From contig NZ_JAGVRH010000001.1 of the NCBI RefSeq assembly GCF_018274325.1, positions 1 to 64,000 on the forward strand: a DNA stretch of 64,000 nucleotides, read 5' to 3'. This DNA comes from 'Fragaria x ananassa' phyllody phytoplasma. Lineage in GTDB: Bacteria; Bacillota_I; Bacilli_A; Acholeplasmatales; Acholeplasmataceae. The notes below the pieces were generated by a model. That model searched no databases. It saw only the letters and a list, made by a program, of their open reading frames with translations, and was not told where the DNA came from. Shown in pieces: positions 6,985 to 14,637 of the stretch; the stretch's first letter is position 1, and every line of letters starts with the position of its first letter. The position numbers and the translations under genes were made by a program.

Positions 6985-9516
6985 ATGTTTCCTAAAAACA
7001 AACACAATATTAAATTTATTATAATTGGTTTAATTATTGTTTTATTTGTCATAGGTTTTGTTTATGATTATAAAAATATCAAAGAAATTTTTGATACTAT
7101 TAAAAACTTAAATGCAACTCCAAAATCAACACAATATTTGGAACCTAAGGGACTTGATAAAAAAATTATCTTGTTTATTTTTAAGTTTTTTGGAAAAATT
7201 ACTTTAGGTGCTTGTATTATTAGTGTTTTATTACATATTAAAAAACATCATCAAATTAAACATTTAAAATCTAAATTATCTTTATGGTCTAAATTATCTT
7301 TTCATGTGAGTCAAATTGGGGAAGAGGTTTTAAATGAATTGCCAATTGGAATTGTGTTAATCGATGTTAATAGTCAAGAAATTAATTGGCTTAATCCTTA
7401 TGCTAATTCACTTTTAAAGCATCCTGAAATCAACACTCCTTTAAAGCAAATTAATGAAGCAATGGCGCTTTTAGTTAACAATGATGACACTAAAACTATT
7501 ATTACTTTAGAAAAACAAAAATTTGAGTGTTTTTATAAAAAAGAATTAAGTGTTTTTTATTTGTTTGATGCAACTGAAAAAGAAAAAATTAAACAATTAT
7601 TTTTAGAAAAAACCTTAGCTTTATCCATGATTGCTTTTGATAACTTAGAAGAATCTTTGATTCGTTATGATCTTTCGGATCAAAGCCAAATTCAAGGGGA
7701 ATATTTAAGTGCTCTCTCTGATTTTATTGAACCTTATGAAGGTTATTTAAAGCAATTAGTTGATAATCGTTTTTTGTTGCTTTTAAATCGTCAAAATCTT
7801 GATAAAATGATGGAAAACAAATTTAGTATTTTAGATACTGTGCGAACTATTTCTCATAAATATCAATTAAAAGTTACTCTTTCCATGGGGGTTGCTTGCT
7901 GGAATTTATCTTATGATAAATTATCGATTTATAGTCAAAATGCGATTGAATTAGCACAAAAAAGAGGCGGTGATCAAGTAGTTGTTAATATTGAGAATGA
8001 AAAAATTAAATATTTTGGAGCCAAAATTGCTTCTTTAAGTAAACAATCCAAAGTTCGTGCTCGTGTTAATGCTCAAAATCTATTTGATATTATCAAAAAT
8101 CATCCTCATTGTTTTATTATGGGTCATAATTACAGCGATCTTGATTCTTTAGGATCAATGATTGCTTTTTATAAAATAGCTTTAGCTCTTAAACCTGAAG
8201 CTAATCATTATATTGTGATTGATGAAGAAAAATTAGATAAAAGTTTAATCCCTGTTTATCAGTGTTTTCTTCAACAAGAAACAACACCTACCATTAACAT
8301 CATTAACACTCAAAAAGCTTTAAAAATAATTAATTTCCAAGATTTAATGGTCATCGTTGATACCCAAACAAAAGATATGGTAAATAGTCCAGAATTACTT
8401 ACTTTAACTAGTAACATTGTGATTATTGATCACCATCGTGCTACTGAAGAAATTATTCCATCTATTTTTTCTTATGTGGAATCTTCTGCTTCTTCAACAG
8501 TAGAATTGTTAGTTGAAATTATTGATTTCTTGGAACAAGAAGTGAAAATAACTTCCTTTGAAGCAAGCATCATGTATGCAGGTATTTTAATTGATACTAA
8601 TACTTTTATCTATCGTACTAGTTCAAGAACTTTTGAAGTAGCTTCTAAATTAAAAGATTGGGGAGCTGATGCTATCGAAGTTAAAAGTTGGTTGCGTAAA
8701 AATTTTGCTAATGTTTTAGAAATTAACGAATTGATTTCTAAAATGGAAATTTTTATGGATCATTTTGCTATTATTTGCAGTAATAAAGTTTATGATAATC
8801 GTTCCTTTTTAGCACAAGTAGCTGAAAATGTTTTAAATATTAATGACATTGATGCTGCCTTTATGATAGCTAAAATATCTGAAAATAAAATAGCTATTAG
8901 TGCTCGTTCTTACAATCAAGTTAATGTGCAAACTATTATGGAACAAATGGAAGGTGGAGGACATCTTAATAGTGCTGCTACTCAAATTGAAGGGAATAAT
9001 ATTCAAACAATAGTTGACAATTTAAAACATTTTTTAAAATTAGAATATGAAAGAGGTGAAAAGAATATGGAAATTATTTTATTAGCCGATATTCCTAATA
9101 AAGGCAAAAAACATGATATTATTAAAGTTAATAATGGTTATGGTAATTTTTTAATTAAACATCAAAAAGCTCTTTTAGCTGATAAAAATAACTTATCTCA
9201 AATTCAAAAAAATAAACTTTTAGAAAAACAACAACAACAACAACATGAAATTTTAATGCATAAATTGAAACAAGAAATTGATGATAAAAAAATTACCCTA
9301 CATATTCAATTAGGACCAAAAGGAAAAATTTATGGTAAAATTACTTTAAAACAAATAGCTGATCAATTTCATAAAATTTACAATATTTATATTGATCGTC
9401 AAAAAATCACCCTAGAAAATGAGATTGTTTCTACTGGTATTTATTCTGTTGATGTTATTTTAACAGATGAAATTAAAGCTACTTTCTTTTTAAATATCAT
9501 TGAAAGAAAAAAATAA
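6985..9516 (+). CDS. GdpP c-di-AMP phosphodiesterase fused to ribosomal protein L9
   Basis: I chose the ATG at 6985 because AAGGCGAG sits 7 bases upstream; a TTG at 6949 is in frame but lacks this. The 843-residue frame has two N-terminal membrane spans, a PAS-like region, a degenerate GGDEF domain, then DHH/DHHA1 with HNYSDLDSLGS, VDTQTKD, IIDHHRA and the EGGGHLNSAA motif, so the c-di-AMP hydrolase looks active. Residues 695-843 are a complete L9 (MEIILLADIPNKGKKHDIIKV), in frame and with no stop between. AGAGGTG at 9049-9055 precedes the internal ATG at 9067, so separate L9 may be made by internal initiation. Bacillus has the order gdpP-rplI-dnaB as separate genes. Confidence 0.88.
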   Translation: MFPKNKHNIKFIIIGLIIVLFVIGFVYDYKNIKEIFDTIKNLNATPKSTQYLEPKGLDKKIILFIFKFFGKITLGACIISVLLHIKKHHQIKHLKSKLSLWSKLSFHVSQIGEEVLNELPIGIVLIDVNSQEINWLNPYANSLLKHPEINTPLKQINEAMALLVNNDDTKTIITLEKQKFECFYKKELSVFYLFDATEKEKIKQLFLEKTLALSMIAFDNLEESLIRYDLSDQSQIQGEYLSALSDFIEPYEGYLKQLVDNRFLLLLNRQNLDKMMENKFSILDTVRTISHKYQLKVTLSMGVACWNLSYDKLSIYSQNAIELAQKRGGDQVVVNIENEKIKYFGAKIASLSKQSKVRARVNAQNLFDIIKNHPHCFIMGHNYSDLDSLGSMIAFYKIALALKPEANHYIVIDEEKLDKSLIPVYQCFLQQETTPTINIINTQKALKIINFQDLMVIVDTQTKDMVNSPELLTLTSNIVIIDHHRATEEIIPSIFSYVESSASSTVELLVEIIDFLEQEVKITSFEASIMYAGILIDTNTFIYRTSSRTFEVASKLKDWGADAIEVKSWLRKNFANVLEINELISKMEIFMDHFAIICSNKVYDNRSFLAQVAENVLNINDIDAAFMIAKISENKIAISARSYNQVNVQTIMEQMEGGGHLNSAATQIEGNNIQTIVDNLKHFLKLEYERGEKNMEIILLADIPNKGKKHDIIKVNNGYGNFLIKHQKALLADKNNLSQIQKNKLLEKQQQQQHEILMHKLKQEIDDKKITLHIQLGPKGKIYGKITLKQIADQFHKIYNIYIDRQKITLENEIVSTGIYSVDVILTDEIKATFFLNIIERKK

Positions 9517-10860
9517 ATGAATCAATATTATAAAAATATCCCTTTTAGTCCTGAGGCCGAACGTGCTTTATTAGGAGTATTGCTTTTAAATCCTGAAAAA
9601 ATAGCTTTTGCTGTTGATATGATTAATGAAAATGTTTTTTATGATACTAAACATCAAGATATTTTTAAAGCAATGAAAAAATTATATCAAGAAGAACAAA
9701 AGATTGATTATGTGTCAGTAAGTAGCACTTTAGATAATGAAAAATTATTACAAAAAATTGGTGGCATTGATTATTTAATTGAATTAGTGGAAATGACCCC
9801 TTCAACACAATATTTAGATACTTATATTGAGTTAATTAAAGAAACAGCTCTTAAAAGAGAAATTATAGATACAGCTTCTTATTTAGCTAATAAAGGATAT
9901 GAAGATATTGATGTTCAAACTTATTTAGATGAAGCAGAAGAAAAAATCTTTAATTTAACTCAAAGAAAAAAAACTAATGAGTTATTAGAACTAAAAAATT
10001 TATTACAAGAAATTAAAACTAAAAACATTCAAACTCAACAAAAAAAAAATTTAATAGGGTTTTCAACAGGTTTTGAAAATTTGAATAATATTACTTTAGG
10101 ATTTAAACCAGAAGAATTTATTATTGTAGCAGCACGACCTTCGATGGGAAAAAGTACTTTTATGATTAATTTGGCTCTTAATATTGCCAACATCAAACAT
10201 AATCAACAAAGCCCACACATTGCTATATTTAGTTTAGAAATGTCGAATGAACAATTAGCTATGAGAATGCTTAGTTCTGTTGCTAAAATTGAACATAAAA
10301 AAATTCAATTAAGCAGTGTTAATTCTAATGAAAAACGACTTTTAGAGATAGCTATTTATACTATGAATAAATTAAATATTTATTTTGATGATTCAGCAAC
10401 AGTTAATATTTTAGATATTAAAGCTAAATGTCGTAAATTGAAAAGTCAAAATAAACTTGATGTTGTTATGATTGATTATTTACAATTAATCCGTAAAACT
10501 AAAAAAAATAATCGTCAAGAAGAAGTAGCTGAAATTTCACAAAACTTAAAACAAATGGCGCGTGAATTAAAAATTCCTGTGATTGCCTTATCTCAATTAT
10601 CGCGAGATGTTGAAAAAAGAGAAGATAAAAGACCTATTTTAGCTGATTTAAGAGATTCAGGATCGATTGAACAAGATGCTGATATTGTGATGTTTTTATA
10701 TCGAGAAGATTATTATCAAAAAGATAAAAAAACAAGTCCTGGTAAAACACAAATTATTGTGGCTAAAAATCGTCAAGGTGCTATCGGTATTCGTGAATTT
10801 AATCTTAACTTTGATTTTATGTTTTTTTCTGAAATAGAACCTTATATTAGTGAAAATTAA
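9517..10860 (+). CDS. dnaB: Replicative DNA helicase DnaB
   Basis: The product is 447 residues. The N-terminal domain (SPEAERALLGVLLLNPEKI) contacts primase; the C-terminal RecA-like motor has Walker A ARPSMGKST, DNMSNEQL-type LEMSNEQLAMRM, Walker B VVMIDYLQLI and the SQLSRDVEKR and DLRDSGSIEQDAD motifs. The ATG follows the L9 stop without a gap, so the genes are translationally linked. It unwinds DNA at the fork and is probably loaded by the DnaB/D-like and DnaI proteins at 31-33 kb. A truncated paralogue is in the mobile element at 61798-62262. Confidence 0.97.
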   Translation: MNQYYKNIPFSPEAERALLGVLLLNPEKIAFAVDMINENVFYDTKHQDIFKAMKKLYQEEQKIDYVSVSSTLDNEKLLQKIGGIDYLIELVEMTPSTQYLDTYIELIKETALKREIIDTASYLANKGYEDIDVQTYLDEAEEKIFNLTQRKKTNELLELKNLLQEIKTKNIQTQQKKNLIGFSTGFENLNNITLGFKPEEFIIVAARPSMGKSTFMINLALNIANIKHNQQSPHIAIFSLEMSNEQLAMRMLSSVAKIEHKKIQLSSVNSNEKRLLEIAIYTMNKLNIYFDDSATVNILDIKAKCRKLKSQNKLDVVMIDYLQLIRKTKKNNRQEEVAEISQNLKQMARELKIPVIALSQLSRDVEKREDKRPILADLRDSGSIEQDADIVMFLYREDYYQKDKKTSPGKTQIIVAKNRQGAIGIREFNLNFDFMFFSEIEPYISEN

Positions 10861-10935
10861 TTTATCTTTTAATTTATCTTATCATTCCTATTTAAATTAA
10901 ATAATGAAATTTTGAAAAAACAAAAAGAGGTACAT

Positions 10936-11994
10936 ATGCTTTCAAGATTAAAAATAATGTATCAAAAATATGAAGATTGGCAAAAACTTTTGCTGCAATC
11001 ACAAAATATATCTGATAAAATTGAAATTTTAAAAAATTTAAGTAAAATAACTCCAACAGTAGAACTTTATCAAAAATATTTAGCTTTGGAAGAACAATTA
11101 GGTCAAATAGGCATTCTTTTGCAAACAAATCAAGATCAAGATTTATTATTATTAGCACAACAAGAAAAAAATGATCTTATGGAACAAAAAGAAAATATTT
11201 TATCACAATTGCGAATTTTGTTATTGCCTCAAGATCCTCATGATAAAAAAAATGTTATTTTAGAAATTAAAGGAGCTGTAGGAGGAAACGAAGCTAATCT
11301 TTTTGCAGCCGATTTATTAAGAACTTATATGAAATATGCTGAAAGCAAAAAATGGAAAGTCGAAATTCTTAATTTAAATCCTAGTATTAAAGGGGGTTTG
11401 TCTTCGGTAGAATTATTGATTTCAGGTCAAAATATTTATTCTTTTTTAAAGTATGAATCAGGAGTTCATCGGGTGCAACGGGTTCCTGCAACTGAAGTAC
11501 AAGGTCGAATTCACACTTCTACTGCAATTGTTTTAGTCGTTCCTGAAGCAGAAGAATTAGCGGTTAAAGTAGATTGGGACGACATTAGAATAGACACTTT
11601 TAATTCTAGTGGTCCTGGTGGACAATCAGTAAATACTACTAAATCAGCAGTTAGACTGTCGCATATTCCTTCAGGAATTAGTGTTGCTTGTCAAGAAGGA
11701 AAAAGTCAACATGAAAATAAAGAAAAAGCTTTTACTTTGCTGAAAACAAGGATTTATAATCAAATGTTAACCACTAAACAAGAAGAGCAAAATCAACATC
11801 GTAAAAGTTTAGTAGGAACTGGCGAAAGAAGTGAAAAAATTAGAACTTATAATTATCCGCAAAATCGCGTGACAGATCATAGAATTGCATTAACTTTGAA
11901 AAACCTAGATATCGTTATGGAAGGGAAATTAGATTTTCTTATTGAACCTTTAATCAATACAATGCAAAAAGAAAAGTTGGATAATAATGAATAA
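10936..11994 (+). CDS. prfA: Peptide chain release factor 1
   Basis: The ATG at 10936 lies 6 bases after AAAGAGG; the upstream TTG at 10912 is less likely. The 352-residue protein has the RF1 N-terminal helical domain, the GGQ catalytic motif in SSGPGGQSVNTTKSA, and the HRVQRVPATE signature. RF1 reads UAA and UAG. UGA is also a stop in this genome, so an RF2 gene is expected elsewhere. It overlaps tsaC by 8 bases. The Gln of GGQ is the usual target of PrmC methylation. Confidence 0.96.
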   Translation: MLSRLKIMYQKYEDWQKLLLQSQNISDKIEILKNLSKITPTVELYQKYLALEEQLGQIGILLQTNQDQDLLLLAQQEKNDLMEQKENILSQLRILLLPQDPHDKKNVILEIKGAVGGNEANLFAADLLRTYMKYAESKKWKVEILNLNPSIKGGLSSVELLISGQNIYSFLKYESGVHRVQRVPATEVQGRIHTSTAIVLVVPEAEELAVKVDWDDIRIDTFNSSGPGGQSVNTTKSAVRLSHIPSGISVACQEGKSQHENKEKAFTLLKTRIYNQMLTTKQEEQNQHRKSLVGTGERSEKIRTYNYPQNRVTDHRIALTLKNLDIVMEGKLDFLIEPLINTMQKEKLDNNE

Positions 11995-12574
11995 AATTTC
12001 TCAGTTCCCCTATGCCAATAACAAACCCAATATTATTATTTTTCCAACAGATACAGTTTATGGAATGGGAACTTTATTATATGACAAAATTGGACTTGAT
12101 CAAATTTATCAACTTAAAAAAAGACCTATTAATAAAGATATTTTAGTATTATGTGCTTCTTTAGAACAAGCTCAATCTTTGGTTGAATTTTCATCAGTAA
12201 GTTTACGATTGGCTGCTCGTTTTTGGCCGGGGTCTTTAACTTTGATTATGAAAACAACTCCTTCTTATTTTCAAAAAACTAAAGTAATGAGTTTAGGAGT
12301 AAGAGTTCCTAATCATCCTTTAGCTTTACAACTTTTAAAAAAATACGGCCCTTTAAAAACTACTTCTGTCAATGAAAGTAAACAACCACCTTTAAACGAT
12401 TATCATCAAATATATCAAATTTATCAACAAAAAGTATCTTTTATTTATCCTAATAATTATCCTATGGCGCAAATATCTTCAACTATTGTAAAATTAACCA
12501 ATGCTAAAAGCACTATTTTAAGAGAAGGAGCTCTTGACTCATCCATCATCAAACACATATTAAAGAAACTATAA
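11987..12574 (+). CDS. tsaC: Threonylcarbamoyl-AMP synthase
   Basis: This YrdC/Sua5-domain protein has 195 residues. Conserved pieces are FPTDTVYGMGTLL, LKKRPINKDI, the positive pocket RFWPGSLTLIMK and LGVRVPNHPLALQL, and STIVKL near the end. It uses threonine, bicarbonate and ATP to make threonylcarbamoyl-AMP for t6A37 modification of tRNAs reading ANN codons. It lacks the C-terminal Sua5 extension. It overlaps prfA by 8 bases, the familiar prfA-(prmC)-tsaC neighbourhood, here without prmC in between. Confidence 0.92.
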   Translation: MNKISQFPYANNKPNIIIFPTDTVYGMGTLLYDKIGLDQIYQLKKRPINKDILVLCASLEQAQSLVEFSSVSLRLAARFWPGSLTLIMKTTPSYFQKTKVMSLGVRVPNHPLALQLLKKYGPLKTTSVNESKQPPLNDYHQIYQIYQQKVSFIYPNNYPMAQISSTIVKLTNAKSTILREGALDSSIIKHILKKL

Positions 12575-12592
12575 TTTCCATATATCCATATT

Positions 12593-13567
12593 TTATTCAA
12601 AAATGTTGTTTTGGCCTAATAAAAATAATTCCAAACCAGTATTAAGATGGATTAATCCTGATTTAACTTGTTCTTCTAATTTGATTAAATCTAATAAACA
12701 ATTTTTTAAATGTGCCATATTCGTAATGGTTTTTATTTCTTTTAATAAAAAAAACACTTTATTAGTAGAACATTTTAATATTTGCGATATTGTTTCAGGA
12801 TATCGCAAATTAGGAGCAATTTCTTTAATTAACAATAAATCTTTAATTTTATTGGTCATTTGATAAATTACTTGGAATGGATTAATTTTTTGTTTTTTTA
12901 ATTTTTGATACATTTGATAAGCTTCTATTGTGTGACGATTGATAAAAAGATTAATTAGTTTAAAAACATGGGATTCTTTATGAAAAATAGTTAATTGATT
13001 GACTAATTGACAAGTTATGATTTTTTGATCAAATTGACATAATTTTAATTTCTTAATTTCTTGATCTAAAAAATAAAGATCATAATCGGTTTGTTGCAAT
13101 AACATTTGAATACCTTGAACTTCAATTCGAAAACCATCTTGTTCAAAGATATTATTAACATAATTATAAAAATCTTTTTTTTCTAAAAAGGGAAGTGTTT
13201 CACAAAAACAATGTTTTTGAAATATTGTATAAGTTTCTGTATTATATTTTTTTTTTTCTGCTAAGAAATATAAAAAAATGTTTGGACGAGGTGTTTTCAA
13301 ATAAGATATTAAATAAGCTATTTCTTCTCTTTTGGCTTGTAATAAAATTTCACTTTGCTTAATAATAATGATTTTATGAGAATCATTTTGAATGAAAGAA
13401 GTGGCTTCTATTTCTTGTTCTAAAACTCCTCCTTGAAAAATGTCTTGGGATTGATAACAAATAACATCTTTTAATTGTTTTTGATAATGGTTTATCAATG
13501 CTTTCATTTTGTTTTCAAGAAAAAACTTTTGTTGTCCTATGATTAAATATATGTATTTGTTTGACAT
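12593..13567 (-). CDS. holA: DNA polymerase III delta subunit
   Basis: The protein has 324 residues. It begins YIYLIIGQQKFFLENKMKALI, the HolA P-loop-like start without a true Walker motif, and continues with the usual weakly conserved AAA+ fold and C-terminal helical collar domain. Delta opens the beta clamp within the clamp loader. It is convergent with tsaC, leaving 18 bases between the stops. AAGTGAG precedes the ATG at 13567. Identification rests on length, opening motif and overall pattern. Confidence 0.8.
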   Translation of the reverse strand: MSNKYIYLIIGQQKFFLENKMKALINHYQKQLKDVICYQSQDIFQGGVLEQEIEATSFIQNDSHKIIIIKQSEILLQAKREEIAYLISYLKTPRPNIFLYFLAEKKKYNTETYTIFQKHCFCETLPFLEKKDFYNYVNNIFEQDGFRIEVQGIQMLLQQTDYDLYFLDQEIKKLKLCQFDQKIITCQLVNQLTIFHKESHVFKLINLFINRHTIEAYQMYQKLKKQKINPFQVIYQMTNKIKDLLLIKEIAPNLRYPETISQILKCSTNKVFFLLKEIKTITNMAHLKNCLLDLIKLEEQVKSGLIHLNTGLELFLLGQNNIFE

Positions 13568-13897
13568 GTCAAGATCTCACTTTTATTTTTTTGTTTTTTT
13601 CATTTTCAATTTGTTTAAGAATGCTACATTTTTTAAATTTATGATAATCCTGAGAATTTATAATTGATCTATTTAATATTCTATCAAAAAAATTATGTTT
13701 TATAAAAGAAGATTATTGCAAAAAATAAATTATTTCAAAAATGTAAAAAATTAATCACGAAGCATAATTTTGTTATAACGATATTTGCTAAATTAAATAA
13801 ATTAAAGATTTTAACTGCTAGTTTGGGATTTTAATTACCCCCCCCTAAAATAAAATAACAATATGTTGTCAAGAATTGTAACAAAGGAAATATTAAT
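13568..13897. promoter_or_regulatory. Divergent intergenic region with a C8 tract
   Basis: The 330 bases between holA and engB contain TTTTGTTATAAC at about 13771-13782, a probable -10 region, and an uninterrupted run of eight C at 13838-13845, about 50 bases upstream of engB. Such a tract is exceptional in this AT-rich window. No gene or RNA is recognised. Confidence 0.4.
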
Positions 13898-14476
13898 ATG
13901 ATTAAAAATGCTATTTTTTTGCGCAGTATTACTAATTTTAAAGACGCCCCTTTAGAAAAATATCCTGAAATTATGTTAATGGGACGTAGTAATGTTGGTA
14001 AAAGTACTTTTATTAACGCTTTAACTCAAAGAAAAAAACTTGCTAAAACTTCTCGTACTCCAGGTAAAACAATCACTTTGAATTATTATATGATTAATCA
14101 TAATTTTTATTTAATAGATACTCCTGGTTATGGTTATGCTCAAAAAAATAAAACAATTAAACAAGAATTATTGCCTATGATTATATCTTTTTTGAAAAAC
14201 ACTATTAATTTAAAAACTATTTTGCAATTAATTGATTTTAAAATAGGTCCTACTTGGCAAGATGATCAAATTCATCAAGCTTTGCTTCAAGCTGGATTTC
14301 AGGTAATTATTATCTTTGTAAAAAAAGATCAAATTAAAAAAAACTTACAACAACATCGTTTAAAAATATTAATAAATCATTTTAATCATATTCAATATTT
14401 TTTTTTGATTTCATCAACTAAATTAGAAGGATTTGAAGAATTAAAAGAATTTTTAGTACACTTAACGCAGCAATAA
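13898..14476 (+). CDS. engB: Ribosome biogenesis GTPase EngB (YsxC/YihA)
   Basis: The product is 192 residues. GTPase motifs are G1 GRSNVGKST, G2 TPGKT, G3 DTPGYGYA and a G4 region VKKDQ in place of the usual TKxD. EngB assists late 50S subunit assembly. AAAGGAA precedes the ATG at 13898. In many Firmicutes it follows lon and clpX; here it is alone, upstream of valS. The G4 change from NKxD/TKxD to VKKD is a mild oddity but fits the family. Confidence 0.95.
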   Translation: MIKNAIFLRSITNFKDAPLEKYPEIMLMGRSNVGKSTFINALTQRKKLAKTSRTPGKTITLNYYMINHNFYLIDTPGYGYAQKNKTIKQELLPMIISFLKNTINLKTILQLIDFKIGPTWQDDQIHQALLQAGFQVIIIFVKKDQIKKNLQQHRLKILINHFNHIQYFFLISSTKLEGFEELKEFLVHLTQQ

Positions 14477-14575
14477 TTTTGTCGTGCTAAATGTTATTTT
14501 TAAAGCAATTTGTTTTTGAGTTAGTGGTTTTTAAAATAATAAAAACTAGTCCAATTAATAGAGTCCAAGTAAAGC

Positions 14576-14608
14576 CATCTTGTTCCAAGATGCAAGAACA
14601 AGAACAAG
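14576..14608 (+). promoter_or_regulatory. Alternative hairpins in the valS leader
   Basis: CATCTTG (14576-14582) can pair with CAAGATG (14586-14592), or its 3' half CTTGTTC (14579-14585) can pair instead with GAACAAG at 14596-14602 or 14602-14608. The pairings exclude each other. No T-box consensus and no T-run are present, so this is a possible structure only. Confidence 0.35.
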
Positions 14609-14637
14609 TCATAAATTAACAAAAGGAAAAATTATTT

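Noticed and set aside
14477-14637. T-box riboswitch before valS
   Set aside because: No AGGGTGG-type T-box sequence, specifier loop or terminator could be found.
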